Positions 16,815-26,613 of a DNA stretch of 64,000 bases are shown one piece after another; within the stretch, counting starts at the first letter, position 1, and each line of letters begins with the position of its first letter. Made by a program: the position numbers and the translations under genes. Source of the stretch: Actinomycetes bacterium (GTDB lineage Bacteria > Actinomycetota > Actinomycetes > Mycobacteriales > Mycobacteriaceae); the NCBI GenBank assembly GCA_023432405.1, contig JAEYUQ010000003.1, positions 62,001 through 126,000 of the forward strand. The letters run 5' to 3'. The notes under the pieces were generated by a model. That model was given only the letters and a program-made list of their open reading frames with translations. It was not told where the DNA came from and did not search any database.

Positions 16815-17777
16815 ATGTCATTCATGGGCAAACTCGCACGCATGGACAGTGCCCTTCAGCGGAGCCTGGATAACAGTTTTGCTCTCGTTTTCGGTGGGCG
16901 CGTGGTTCCTGCAGAGATAGAGGAATTACTCAAACAGGAAGCAGAAGACGGCCTGAAAACCGTGGGGCGAGCTACCCTCCAAGCCCCTAACTATTACCGC
17001 GTCGGCGTGAGCCTCAAGGATTACGCAAGCCTTACTGAGGAGTTCCCCGAACTTCCCATGTCCTTCGCTGATCAGATGACCCGCTTTATTCGGAATAATG
17101 GGTGGTCAACTGACGGCCCTATCGTGGTGACCATTGAGGGCTTGGAGTATCTGCATACCGGCCAGCTACACTCAGCCTCCTATGTGAACTCTGATCCCAA
17201 AACAGAAAGTACGTACAAAAAACATCAAAAACAGCACAAGGTAGTTGGGGCTAAGAAAACGGTTTCTTCCAAGGGGAAGAAACCAGCTCCTCAGAAAAAT
17301 TCCAATCAAAGTAAGCAAGCCATTATCCAGTCTGCCTCTCATGGTTCTCGCCCCGGAGAGGGTACTAACGGAAGGGATCCAAGGATGAACGCTGAGAACA
17401 AGGGTTTAGGTGCCGCCTGGCACAGCCAGCCCAATCCAGAGGGTATCGCCGCGCTCCAGGGGCAGAACACTGAAGCCGCACCACATCAGCCTACTGTCAC
17501 CCTGACACTGCAGGACGGCTCCTCATGCGTCTATACATTACGGATGGGCTCAAATACCATAGGGCGCAGTGGGGACGTGGACGTGCGGCTGGCTGATACC
17601 GGGGTTTCACGCCAACACGCTGAGATTGTCTGGGACGGGCACGATGCTGTGTTAGTAGACCTGCAATCCACTAACGGTACGGTGGTGAATGGAACCCCCA
17701 TTGAGAACTGGCTGCTTGCAGACGGTGACGTAATTTCCATTGGCCACACCAGCATGAGTGTCCACTTTGCACAGTGA
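16815..17777 (+). CDS. fhaA: FHA-domain protein FhaA
   Basis: 320 residues. The N-terminal ~125 form the DUF3662 domain (NSFALVFGGRVVPAEIEELLKQEAEDG), known from mycobacterial FhaA. A basic, Gln/Ser-rich linker follows, then a C-terminal FHA domain (residues ~230-318) with GSNTIGRS, SRQHAEI and STNGTVVNG, the phosphothreonine-binding loops. In mycobacteria FhaA binds phosphorylated CwlM and MviN and tunes peptidoglycan synthesis; CwlM is also encoded in this window. First gene of the kinase/cell-wall operon. Confidence 0.92.
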   Translation: MSFMGKLARMDSALQRSLDNSFALVFGGRVVPAEIEELLKQEAEDGLKTVGRATLQAPNYYRVGVSLKDYASLTEEFPELPMSFADQMTRFIRNNGWSTDGPIVVTIEGLEYLHTGQLHSASYVNSDPKTESTYKKHQKQHKVVGAKKTVSSKGKKPAPQKNSNQSKQAIIQSASHGSRPGEGTNGRDPRMNAENKGLGAAWHSQPNPEGIAALQGQNTEAAPHQPTVTLTLQDGSSCVYTLRMGSNTIGRSGDVDVRLADTGVSRQHAEIVWDGHDAVLVDLQSTNGTVVNGTPIENWLLADGDVISIGHTSMSVHFAQ

Positions 17778-17826
17778 CCATCATTGACCCCCTAACCAGA
17801 GCCTGAAGAGCTGAGGAGTTTCATCT

Positions 17827-18288
17827 ATGGATTCGATAGTCCTGCTGAGTTTCCGCATTGGACTCCTCGTCTTGCTGTGGTTCTTTATTTTCATGGCTAT
17901 TCGGGCTCTGTACCGTGACACACAGCGAGCAGCTGGTCCTGCTGGGGCCCCTATGGCAGCACCCTCCAGCCCCACCGGACCTAAAGGTAGCCCCCAGCCC
18001 GGGCGCATCACTATTGTGCAAGGCCCCCTCAAGGGTTCACATCTGGATATTTCCCACCTGGATGATGTCCTTATCGGGCGCACACCGGACTGCACCTTTG
18101 TGGTGGGTGATGATTATGCCTCGAGCAGACACGCTCGCCTCTTCAAACGTGGCGCAGAGTGGTTTGTGGAAGATCTGGATTCCCGCAACGGCACCTTTGT
18201 GGGAGGATTCCGTATTGATCAGCCGGAACGTGTTAGTACAGGCAGCGATATACGAATTGGTAGAACGACGGTGAGGTTGGTTCCGTGA
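17827..18288 (+). CDS. fhaB: Membrane-anchored FHA-domain protein FhaB
   Basis: 153 residues. One N-terminal membrane helix (residues ~8-28) is followed by a short Pro/Ala linker and an FHA domain with VLIGRTPDC, ASSRHARL and DSRNGTFVGG. It corresponds to mycobacterial FhaB/FipA, a phosphothreonine reader acting with PknA/PknB at the division site. The pstP GTG overlaps its stop (GTGA), as expected for this operon. Confidence 0.92.
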   Translation: MDSIVLLSFRIGLLVLLWFFIFMAIRALYRDTQRAAGPAGAPMAAPSSPTGPKGSPQPGRITIVQGPLKGSHLDISHLDDVLIGRTPDCTFVVGDDYASSRHARLFKRGAEWFVEDLDSRNGTFVGGFRIDQPERVSTGSDIRIGRTTVRLVP

Positions 18289-19709
18289 AGAAACTTCAAT
18301 TCAGCTTTGCAGCAGCCTCAGACCGTGGTCTCGTGCGCGGGAATAATGAGGACTCCGCCTATGCAGGATCTCACCTGCTTGCACTGGCAGATGGGATGGG
18401 AGGGCACGCCGCCGGTGAGGTTGCCTCTCAAATCATGATCCAGCACATTCGTACTTTGGATCAAGATCCAGAGGATAACGATATGCTGGCCCTCCTGGGT
18501 GCCGTTGCCGACGATGCCAACCATGCCATTGCCGACGCCGTTCGTGAGGACCCCCAAACAGCAGGAATGGGAACCACGCTCACTGCGGTGATGACGAATG
18601 GTCGGGAGGTTGCGCTCTGCCATGTGGGTGACTCCCGAGGGTATCGCCTAAGACAAGGAAAACTCACCCAAATCACCGTGGACGACACCTTTGTGCAATC
18701 CCTGGTGGACGCTGGTGAGCTAGCTCCCGAAGATGTGTCCACTCATCCTGAGCGCTCAAAACTACTGAAGGCCTATGTGGGAGACACTGTTTTTCCCCGT
18801 CTAGAAACTCTCGATGTGGTGGCCGGGGATCGCCTCTTAATCTGTTCAGATGGACTCTCGGATCCTGTGGCTCCTTCCACAATCGAGGAAAACCTCGGGG
18901 TTGGAACTCCTGCAGAAGCTGCACACAAGCTCATTGAGCTGGCTCTTCGCTCAGGGGGGCCAGACAATGTCACCGTGGTTATCGCGGACGTCGTCACGGT
19001 AGAAGATGACAACGAGCAAGCCACCACAGGCATTGAACCTGTTATGGCTGGGGCTCTCAATGGAGAATCTCCAGATACTCCCCGACCAAATACCGCGGCA
19101 GCCCGCGCGGCAGTGTTTACTCAACAACCCGTTCAGATGTCCATGCCGCTGCCAGAAGGCCCGGGCGAAACTATTGACGGCGTCGCTACCAGCGAGGTCA
19201 TCCCCACGGCAGAGGGCGAGACCCCAGACGGTCAGGCTAGCGAGACGAAGAAGTCCTCGATATGGCCGCGCCTTGTCATCACTCTGCTGGTGATTCTGCT
19301 TCTTGCTGGTGGTGGGTGGTTGCTCTACTACAAGAGTGTGAATAACTACTACATTGCGGTCAATGATGGCCATATTCAGGTGGAGAACGGCATTAGCTTT
19401 TCCGTGTTTGACCGGGACTTGCACCATCCTTACCAGGACGCTTGCCTCACTGAAGACGGAACACTGCGCCTCATTGGGCTGGGAGAGAGAGTTGCTGGTT
19501 GTTCTCCCTTTGTGGTGGAAGACCTGAAACAAGCCCATAGAGATGCCATTACCGCGATGGAATCTGGAAGCTATGACACCGTCACGAAATCCATGCAACA
19601 ACTTGCCTCTAAAGCACTTCCGGTGTGTGTATCCCGCCCTGAGGCTTTAGACGGGCCAGGTAATTTGAATCAACCTGGGGTTGATTGCAGGACGGTGAAG
19701 AAACGGTGA
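18285..19709 (+). CDS. pstP: PP2C-type Ser/Thr phosphatase PstP
   Basis: 474 residues. The N-terminal PP2C domain (1-~235) has all metal-site motifs: GNNEDSAY, ADGMGGHAAGE, GMGTTL, GDSRGYRL, CSDGLSD and GPDNVTVV. A ~90-residue linker is followed by one membrane helix (WPRLVITLLVILLLAGGGWLLYY) and a ~120-residue extracellular domain with paired cysteines. It dephosphorylates PknA, PknB and their substrates. The start is a GTG inside the fhaB stop; the next gene overlaps its own stop. Confidence 0.93.
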   Translation: MKKLQFSFAAASDRGLVRGNNEDSAYAGSHLLALADGMGGHAAGEVASQIMIQHIRTLDQDPEDNDMLALLGAVADDANHAIADAVREDPQTAGMGTTLTAVMTNGREVALCHVGDSRGYRLRQGKLTQITVDDTFVQSLVDAGELAPEDVSTHPERSKLLKAYVGDTVFPRLETLDVVAGDRLLICSDGLSDPVAPSTIEENLGVGTPAEAAHKLIELALRSGGPDNVTVVIADVVTVEDDNEQATTGIEPVMAGALNGESPDTPRPNTAAARAAVFTQQPVQMSMPLPEGPGETIDGVATSEVIPTAEGETPDGQASETKKSSIWPRLVITLLVILLLAGGGWLLYYKSVNNYYIAVNDGHIQVENGISFSVFDRDLHHPYQDACLTEDGTLRLIGLGERVAGCSPFVVEDLKQAHRDAITAMESGSYDTVTKSMQQLASKALPVCVSRPEALDGPGNLNQPGVDCRTVKKR

Positions 19710-21073
19710 AAGTATCTTTCCGCCACACAGAAATGCTCCTGCTGATTCTGGCCACAGTTTTTATGGCAGTGACCACTATGAGCCTGGAGCTTTCTCAAGG
19801 AAATACCCTCAGTAAGGAAATTCTCTGGATAATTGGGGCTTTTATAGGTGTATTTACACTGGCACATTTAGCGCTGTGTTTTCTTGCACCGGAATCTGAT
19901 CAGATTATGCTCCCGGTGGCCGCCACCCTCAATGGACTCGGGCTCGTTATGGTCTACCGCTTGGATATTGCCTCAGAAACCTCTCTGGCAAAAAATCAGC
20001 TGATCTGGTCCATGCTGGGTATCTTCATGTTCATTCTGGTGTTGCTGATTGTCAGAGATCACCGCTCCCTCACCCGTTACAGCTACCTCCTGGGAACCTT
20101 AGGCATCATCTTTCTGGCCTCCCCCCTGGCATTTTGGCGGGCAGAGGCCAACCAGGACGCGAAAATCTGGATAGTTCTCCCCGGTTTCACTATCCAGCCC
20201 GGAGAATTTTCTAAAATTTTGCTCCTGGTTTTCTTCGCGCAGCTTTTGGTCACCAAACGCGCTCTCTTCTCCGTAGCGGGGTTTCACTTCCTCGGGCTGG
20301 ACTTCCCTCGTTTTAGAGACCTCGCTCCCATTGTGGTTATCTGGTTCTTCGCCATGCTCATTATGGCAGGAGCCAATGACTTTGGCCCGGCGCTGTTGCT
20401 CTTTATGACGGTGGCAGGAATGCTCTATCTGGCCACCGGACGAACTTCCTGGCTGGTTGTGGGCGGAGCACTCATCGTCATCGGTGCAGTCACGCTCTAC
20501 TCCCTCTCCCCGAAAATCCAAGGACGTGTAGCTAACTTCCTCGATCCTGTGGGTAACTATGACGCTGGGGGTTTCCAGCTCTCCCAGGCTCTCTTTGGAA
20601 TGTCCTGGGGTGGAATCACCGGAACGGGTTTGGGCCAAGGCCACCCAGAGATTGTGCCTGTGGCTCACTCCGACTTCATTCTTGCGGCCATAGGTGAAGA
20701 GCTAGGCCTAATCGGTTTATCTGCGGTTCTGATACTGTTCGCCATTTTCGTCAGCCGTGGTTTCAACACCGCTCTGCGGGTGACGGACTCTTTCGGAAAG
20801 CTCCTCTGTGCAGGCTTAGCCCTCACCATCGCTTTCCAGGTGTTCATTGTCACCGCAGGCATCTCCGCAATGGCACCCATGACTGGTCTAACCACACCCT
20901 TCATGTCCCAGGGTGGTTCGTCCATCATTGCGAACTATATGCTGCTGGCTCTCATCCTGCGGGTGTCTAACCAGGCAAGAGCCACCAGTGCCAGCTACCT
21001 GCGAAAGAAGGGCTTCCACACCAAGAAGAAAACTGCAACCAGTGAAACCGGCCTCTTTGAGAAGGTGAGCTAA
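19706..21073 (+). CDS. rodA: SEDS-family peptidoglycan glycosyltransferase RodA
   Basis: 455 residues from the GTG at 19706, which overlaps the pstP stop by four bases like its operon neighbours; a TTG at 19685 is possible. Ten membrane helices are present. SEDS landmarks are the WIVLPGFTIQPGEFSKILLL loop, the catalytic-region Asp in GANDFGPALLLF, and QGGSSIIANYMLLALILR near the end. RodA polymerises glycan strands and works with the class B PBP encoded next, supporting elongation or polar growth. Confidence 0.92.
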   Translation: MKVSFRHTEMLLLILATVFMAVTTMSLELSQGNTLSKEILWIIGAFIGVFTLAHLALCFLAPESDQIMLPVAATLNGLGLVMVYRLDIASETSLAKNQLIWSMLGIFMFILVLLIVRDHRSLTRYSYLLGTLGIIFLASPLAFWRAEANQDAKIWIVLPGFTIQPGEFSKILLLVFFAQLLVTKRALFSVAGFHFLGLDFPRFRDLAPIVVIWFFAMLIMAGANDFGPALLLFMTVAGMLYLATGRTSWLVVGGALIVIGAVTLYSLSPKIQGRVANFLDPVGNYDAGGFQLSQALFGMSWGGITGTGLGQGHPEIVPVAHSDFILAAIGEELGLIGLSAVLILFAIFVSRGFNTALRVTDSFGKLLCAGLALTIAFQVFIVTAGISAMAPMTGLTTPFMSQGGSSIIANYMLLALILRVSNQARATSASYLRKKGFHTKKKTATSETGLFEKVS

Positions 21074-21075
21074 CC

Positions 21076-22527
21076 GTGAATAAGTCAATCCGCTACACCG
21101 CTATTTTTGCTCTCCTCCTCACGGTATCCCTTCTGGTGAACTTGACCATTGTCCAGGCCTTCAAAACAGAGGCCTATGCGGATAACTCCCTCAACAAGCG
21201 TGCTTACCTCGATCTCCAGCAGATTCCACGCGGGCAAATCACGGCAGCTAACGGCGTCGTTCTGGCCAGCTCCTACCCGGATGGAGATGGAATCTATCAC
21301 CGCAACTACCCCTATAAACCCAAGTACTACGGCACTATCACCGGGTACTTGTCTGCCATGTACGGCGCCTCTGACCTGGAGGCTTCCTATAACGAGGTAC
21401 TCAACGGCACTGATCCAGCACTCTTTGCCAAGCGGCTCAAAGACCTGTTTAAAAATGAAGATAGATCCGGCGCCAATGTGGAAACCACCATCATCCCAGA
21501 GGTGCAGGAAACTGCCTACAACGCTTTAGTCAATAACGGGTACTCAGGCGCTGTGGTAGCCATTAAGCCCTCCACCGGGGAAATCCTGGCTATGGCCTCC
21601 ACACCTGGGTATGACGCCAACAGCCTTGTGGATGGGGATTCGTCCAGCTATGCATGGGAACAGCTCAATGCTGACCCTCAGCAACCACTGCTGAATCTGG
21701 CCGCCCAGGAAACTGTGCCTCCCGGGTCTATCTTTAAAATCATCACCACCGCAGCCGGTTTTCACCAGGGCTATACCGCACAGTCCACACTCACTGGCGA
21801 AGCTGCCATCACTCTTCCCAACACAGAATCCAGACTCACCAACTACGGCGGTGCCACCTGCGGCAACAGTGGTGGGCGCCCTGTTACCTTGGAAACTGCT
21901 TTCGCCTACTCCTGCAATACGGCTTTTGTGGAAATGAGTTTAGGAATTGGAGAGCAGGAGCTTCGCGACGCCGCTGATGCTTTCGGCGTCGGTCAGGAAT
22001 ATGACATCGGTATTCCCACCGCTCCAGGAGAATTGGGAGACATTGACGATCAAGCTGCCCTGGGGCAAACAGCTATCGGCCAGCGAGATGCCACAATGTC
22101 TGTGCTACAAGCTGCGGTGATGGCTGCCACCATTGCCAACGATGGTCAGCGTATGGAACCGCATCTGGTGAAGCAGATTACCAAGCGGGATCTCACGGTT
22201 TTGCAGGAGATTAAACCCAAGAAGCTCAATGACGCCGTCGATAAGGACACTGCCCAGAGCATTAAGAAATTGATGATTGCCTCAGAGAAGAATACCTATG
22301 GTTACGCGGGGCAGGACATCGCTTCAAAAACAGGAACCGCTGAGCATGGAGATGGCTCGGAAGCACCTCATACCTGGTATGTGGCTTTTGGTCCTACACA
22401 AAATGCGGACGTTGCCGTGGCAGTTCTCGTGAAGAATGGTGGTGGCGCTGGAGCATCTGCAACCGGTGGCAAGATAGCATCACCCATTGGACGTGATGTT
22501 CTCCAAACGGCTCTGAAATATATGTAG
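21076..22527 (+). CDS. pbpA: Class B penicillin-binding protein PbpA
   Basis: 483 residues, GTG start two bases after rodA. One N-terminal anchor helix is followed by a PBP dimerisation domain and a transpeptidase domain. The active-site motifs are SxxK in PPGSIFKI, SxN in AYSCNTAF and KTG in ASKTGTAEH. It cross-links peptidoglycan with RodA. Motifs and length are normal for the PbpA group of Mycobacteriales. pknA follows after 11 bases. Confidence 0.93.
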   Translation: MNKSIRYTAIFALLLTVSLLVNLTIVQAFKTEAYADNSLNKRAYLDLQQIPRGQITAANGVVLASSYPDGDGIYHRNYPYKPKYYGTITGYLSAMYGASDLEASYNEVLNGTDPALFAKRLKDLFKNEDRSGANVETTIIPEVQETAYNALVNNGYSGAVVAIKPSTGEILAMASTPGYDANSLVDGDSSSYAWEQLNADPQQPLLNLAAQETVPPGSIFKIITTAAGFHQGYTAQSTLTGEAAITLPNTESRLTNYGGATCGNSGGRPVTLETAFAYSCNTAFVEMSLGIGEQELRDAADAFGVGQEYDIGIPTAPGELGDIDDQAALGQTAIGQRDATMSVLQAAVMAATIANDGQRMEPHLVKQITKRDLTVLQEIKPKKLNDAVDKDTAQSIKKLMIASEKNTYGYAGQDIASKTGTAEHGDGSEAPHTWYVAFGPTQNADVAVAVLVKNGGGAGASATGGKIASPIGRDVLQTALKYM

Positions 22528-22538
22528 AAGGTGATCCC

Positions 22539-24128
22539 ATGAATGACTCCATTGACGAGGAAGGCAAGGACCGCCTGCAACAGCTTATTGGAGAAGATTA
22601 TGTGCTCCAGTGGGTCATTGGCCAAGGCGGAATGTCTACGGTGTGGTTGGGTGATGACACTCGGCATGACCGTGAAGTGGCTATCAAGGTGCTGCGTCCG
22701 GAGTATTCCGATAACCGCGAGTTTCTCAACCGTTTCCGTAACGAGGCCGAAGCTGCCCGTTCTATTAAGTCTCCTCATGTGATTGCCACCTATGACTACC
22801 GGGAAGTCCGGGAGCACCCCTCAGGGCGCACCTACTGCTTCATTGTTATGGAGTACGTGCGCGGTGAGTCTTTAGCAGATATGCTTGAGCGCGAAGGTGC
22901 CCTGCCAGAAGATATGGCACTTGACGTGCTGAATCAGGCAGCAATGGGCTTGCATGCCATTCATCGCCTAGGTATGGTTCACCGGGATATTAAACCCGGG
23001 AATCTTCTCATTTCCATGAATGGCGTGCTCAAAATTACAGATTTTGGCATTGCCAAAGCGGCAGCCGCTGTACCTCTGACCCGCACCGGCATGGTGGTGG
23101 GCACTGCACAGTATGTGTCCCCCGAACAGGCGCAGGGGCAGGATGTGGATAGCGCCACGGATGTGTACTCCCTGGGAGTTGTGGGCTATGAGATGCTCTC
23201 GGGGCGTCGTCCGTTTATTGGGGATACCTCTGTCTCCGTAGTCATTGCGCATATCAATGAGGCACCTCCTGCCTTATCGACGTCCATCTCCGCACCCACC
23301 AGGGAATTGCTGGGCATTTGTCTACGTAAGGATCCCAACACCCGCTATCACGATGGCGGGGAGCTAGCGAATGCAGTGGCTGATGTGATGGAAGGGCACC
23401 GCCCCGCAGCACCTCTGACATTGGGACAGCAACGCCCCGCAGCCCAGGATAAGGACGAAGATTCCCGGTCCTCTTCCCGCGCACCGCGCACAGCCTTGGC
23501 TTCCTCTGCGATGATTGGCTCAGGTTCCAGGGCAGCCTCTGCGTCTGCTGAACTTGATTATGACGATGATGATCTGGAGGACTACGAGGAGGACGCACCG
23601 CGTCGACGGAGTAACACTGGTTTGTGGGTGGGGTTCCTCTTTGCTCTTCTACTGCTTATTGCCGCTGGTGCAGCGGTGTATATGACGGGTGATCCAATCT
23701 CGTCCACCGAAGAATCCACAACGGAATCCTCCCCCACACGCCACACAGTCACTGTTCAGCCAGCTCCAGAACCGCCCTCAGCTGCCGCATCTGCTCCTGC
23801 AACAGCCACGGAATCACGCAGACCTGAGGAATCTGAGCCGCCCAGTGGCTCTGTGGTTAATGAATCCTTTGGGCTTATTACTAATGCTGAACACGCGGAA
23901 CCTCAGCCGGAGGATAACAATCCTGAGCCTGAGGCTGTTGATGCGCAACAACCAGCACCTGCTGAACCCGAACAGCCAGCTCCTGAGCCAGCACCGGCAG
24001 AAGAACCTGCACCAGCGCCAGAACCGGCACCGGCACCCGAAGCTGTACCTGAGGTCCCGGCCGAAGCTCCAGCTCCTGCGCCGGCACCGGCACCCGTCAA
24101 TCCACTGGGATGGCTTTTAGGCGGATAA
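22539..24128 (+). CDS. pknA: Ser/Thr protein kinase PknA
   Basis: 529 residues. The kinase domain (~20-290) has the P-loop GQGGMSTVWLG, the lysine in VAIKVLRPE, catalytic HRDIKPGNLL, DFGIAK and the PEQ of the activation segment. An acidic linker (DYDDDDLEDYEED) precedes one membrane helix (GLWVGFLFALLLLIAAGAAVYM, near residue 375). The extracellular tail of ~130 residues is almost all Pro, Ala and Glu. PknA phosphorylates division and wall proteins. Its stop directly precedes the pknB ATG. Confidence 0.93.
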   Translation: MNDSIDEEGKDRLQQLIGEDYVLQWVIGQGGMSTVWLGDDTRHDREVAIKVLRPEYSDNREFLNRFRNEAEAARSIKSPHVIATYDYREVREHPSGRTYCFIVMEYVRGESLADMLEREGALPEDMALDVLNQAAMGLHAIHRLGMVHRDIKPGNLLISMNGVLKITDFGIAKAAAAVPLTRTGMVVGTAQYVSPEQAQGQDVDSATDVYSLGVVGYEMLSGRRPFIGDTSVSVVIAHINEAPPALSTSISAPTRELLGICLRKDPNTRYHDGGELANAVADVMEGHRPAAPLTLGQQRPAAQDKDEDSRSSSRAPRTALASSAMIGSGSRAASASAELDYDDDDLEDYEEDAPRRRSNTGLWVGFLFALLLLIAAGAAVYMTGDPISSTEESTTESSPTRHTVTVQPAPEPPSAAASAPATATESRRPEESEPPSGSVVNESFGLITNAEHAEPQPEDNNPEPEAVDAQQPAPAEPEQPAPEPAPAEEPAPAPEPAPAPEAVPEVPAEAPAPAPAPAPVNPLGWLLGG

Positions 24129-26213
24129 ATGTTGCTAGAAAACCGTTATGAGCTTGGTGAGGTTATTGGCACCGGAGGAATGTCTGAGGTCTATGAGGCT
24201 CAGGACACATATCTGGGACGTGACGTTGCTATTAAAATGCTGCGCACTGATCTGGCACGAGATGCCATTTTCAGGGAGCGCTTCCGCCGTGAGGCCGAGA
24301 ATGCTGGGCGCCTGAGCCACCCCGCTATTGTTTCTGTGTTGGATACAGGTTCCACTGTTATAGATGGGCTGGAAGTTCCCTTTATTGTGATGAACCTGGT
24401 TCATGGGAAAACACTTCGCGCGGTGGTGCGCGAGGGTGGCCCGATGTTCCCCGATGAGGCGGCACGCGCCTTGGCTCCCATTTGCGACGCCCTCCAAACC
24501 TCACATAACGCTGGCATTATTCACCGTGATGTCAAACCCGCCAATATCATGATTACCAACACCGGGGATGTCATGATTATGGACTTTGGCATCGCTCGGG
24601 CCCTCAATGACGCTACCTCTGCCATGACGCAGACATCAGCTGTTATTGGCACTGCCCAGTACCTCTCCCCTGAGCAAGCGCGGGGTAAAAGTGCTGATGC
24701 CCGTTCTGATGTTTATGCCTTGGGTTGCGTTCTCTATGAGGCTGTCACCGGACAGCCACCCTTTGAAGGGGAAACCCCCTTCGCAGTGGCTTACCAGCAC
24801 GTCCAGGAGAATCCCACACCTCCCTCAGAGATGGTGCAAGGTCTTACTCCAGAGGAATCCGTCAATATTGACGCCGTGGTGCTTCGCGCTATGGCTAAGG
24901 ACCCTAACCAGCGTTATCAGTCTGCCGCAGAGTTTGGGGAGGATCTGGAACGAATGGCCCGTGGCATCACCACGAATGCTGCGCGCTTGTCTGTGACCTC
25001 TAGCATTTCTGCTGGCGCTGAAACCTCTGTGTTCCAATCGACTGAGCTTGACCAGCCTGATGAAGATTTGCTTGGTGCTGAAACCCCTTCACATCGTGGA
25101 GTTTCCGCGCGTTCAGCTGGTTCTGCCCCGGGTGGGGAAAATCTCGGTTCTGGCAGGTTTTCAGGTGGCCCCTCAGGCAGCTCATCAGGTGGGGTTGCGC
25201 GCAATAAAGGTTTCATAGTTGCCGCCGTAGCTCTTACCATCATGATTCTGGCCATTGCTGGCTTCGGTGTGAAGAGCTTTATCTCTGGGAGCGGAGCTTC
25301 CTTAGCTATGGTTACTCTCCCCGATGTTGCCAACCAAACTGTCGAGGACGCCACGGAAGTGCTGGAGGATGCCGGTTTCCGAACAATAACCAGTTTTGAG
25401 CCTGATCCCACGGTGGATAGGAACAAAGTTCTACGCACGAACCCAAGTGCCGGATCTAGCCTCAAGAAGAAAACCACTGTCACCATTGTGGTTTCCAGTG
25501 GTCCAGAGATGACTAAGGTTCCTGACCTTTCAAACATGACCACTGCTGAGGCAGAAAAGGCTATTAAAAAGGCCGGACTGCAGTTTGACTCCGAGGTGGC
25601 GGAAGATACCTCGGAGACTGTGGAGCCGGGGCTTGTTCTGAAGCAGAATCCACGGGCAAACACCTCCATTAGCAAGGGGTCTAAGGTCACAATCACTGTG
25701 TCCCTGGGGCCCAAGAATGTCATGGTGCCCACTGATTTGGTGGGTATGTCCTTGACAGACGCCACCAATGCTCTTGACGCCTTGGGGTTCAACGTGGAGC
25801 GCCGAGACGTGGATAGCCCTCACAAGGGTCTTGTGACCAAGGTGAGTGATGCAGGTAAGGTGCTGCCCCGAGGTTCCGTTGTCACCTTGGATGTTGGCAA
25901 TGGGTCCATGCTGGAAGTGCCCAATCTCACCGGGCTTACCGGGCAAGAAGCAGCCGCCATGCTCAACCGCAGTGGTTGGACTGGGACGTTCATCGACGGC
26001 CCCCCGGTGACTACGGTGGATTCCTCCCTCAACGGGAAAATTGCCCGTCAGACTCCTGCCCCCGGTACGGATATAGGCAAATCTGACAAGATTACGGTGC
26101 AGTACTATTCCTTCTCTCTCCTGCCGTCTAATACTGGCGCTGACACTACCGGCACTGGGGACCCTGCTCAGGGCGGCACCCCTCTCGATGGTCTTGGTGA
26201 TCTCTTCCGCTAA
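24129..26213 (+). CDS. pknB: Ser/Thr protein kinase PknB with PASTA repeats
   Basis: 694 residues. The kinase domain (~1-275) has GTGGMSEVYEAQD, the lysine in VAIKMLR, HRDVKPANIM, DFGIAR and the MTQTSAVIGTAQYLSPEQ activation loop with likely autophosphorylated Thr. A linker leads to a membrane helix near 358-378, then four extracellular PASTA repeats of ~65 residues, each with the motif Pro-Asn/Asp-hydrophobic and a TVTI-VSSGP-type end. The repeats bind muropeptides or lipid II in relatives. The ATG immediately follows the pknA TAA. Confidence 0.94.
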   Translation: MLLENRYELGEVIGTGGMSEVYEAQDTYLGRDVAIKMLRTDLARDAIFRERFRREAENAGRLSHPAIVSVLDTGSTVIDGLEVPFIVMNLVHGKTLRAVVREGGPMFPDEAARALAPICDALQTSHNAGIIHRDVKPANIMITNTGDVMIMDFGIARALNDATSAMTQTSAVIGTAQYLSPEQARGKSADARSDVYALGCVLYEAVTGQPPFEGETPFAVAYQHVQENPTPPSEMVQGLTPEESVNIDAVVLRAMAKDPNQRYQSAAEFGEDLERMARGITTNAARLSVTSSISAGAETSVFQSTELDQPDEDLLGAETPSHRGVSARSAGSAPGGENLGSGRFSGGPSGSSSGGVARNKGFIVAAVALTIMILAIAGFGVKSFISGSGASLAMVTLPDVANQTVEDATEVLEDAGFRTITSFEPDPTVDRNKVLRTNPSAGSSLKKKTTVTIVVSSGPEMTKVPDLSNMTTAEAEKAIKKAGLQFDSEVAEDTSETVEPGLVLKQNPRANTSISKGSKVTITVSLGPKNVMVPTDLVGMSLTDATNALDALGFNVERRDVDSPHKGLVTKVSDAGKVLPRGSVVTLDVGNGSMLEVPNLTGLTGQEAAAMLNRSGWTGTFIDGPPVTTVDSSLNGKIARQTPAPGTDIGKSDKITVQYYSFSLLPSNTGADTTGTGDPAQGGTPLDGLGDLFR

Positions 26214-26322
26214 GCCTTCCAAAGCTCACAGGCTTGCGAAGGGCGTCACCAGTATTTCTTTCAAACAAACTGCTACGCTTTCCTGCGAGACTGTTGTCCA
26301 CAATGAGAAAAGGGTGCTAGAT

Positions 26323-26589
26323 ATGCCAAAAGCCAAGATTTCGCGTAACAATTTTCAGGTTTCTTCAAGTTCAGTTAGTCGAACTCCTGTCAAAATTAGC
26401 GGTGGCGGGACCCCTATGTGGTACAAGATCGTTATGTTTGGTCTCATGCTCATTGGGCTGGCATGGCTTATTGTGAACTACCTCGCGGGAGAACAGATTG
26501 CGTTTATGACTGAGCTTGGCCCCTGGAACTATGCCATTGGCTTTGGTTTCTTTATCCTCGGGCTTCTCATGACGATGGGGTGGCGTTAA
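26323..26589 (+). CDS. crgA: Cell division protein CrgA
   Basis: 88 residues from the ATG at 26323 (a longer in-frame opening to 26188 has no family match). A basic N-terminus, MPKAKISRNN, leads to two membrane helices, MWYKIVMFGLMLIGLAWLIVNYL and WNYAIGFGFFILGLLMTMGWR, separated by a short loop. That is the CrgA plan; CrgA recruits and stabilises septal proteins and peptidoglycan enzymes. It usually sits beside pknB in this order of bacteria, as here. Confidence 0.9.
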   Translation: MPKAKISRNNFQVSSSSVSRTPVKISGGGTPMWYKIVMFGLMLIGLAWLIVNYLAGEQIAFMTELGPWNYAIGFGFFILGLLMTMGWR

Positions 26590-26613
26590 AACCTTTCACA
26601 CCCTGTGACAAAG

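Noticed and set aside
23881..24100. Gly/Ala and Pro/Val-rich frames opposite the end of pknA
   Set aside because: They are complements of the Pro-Ala-Glu repeat tail of PknA; repetition in one strand creates long open frames in the other.
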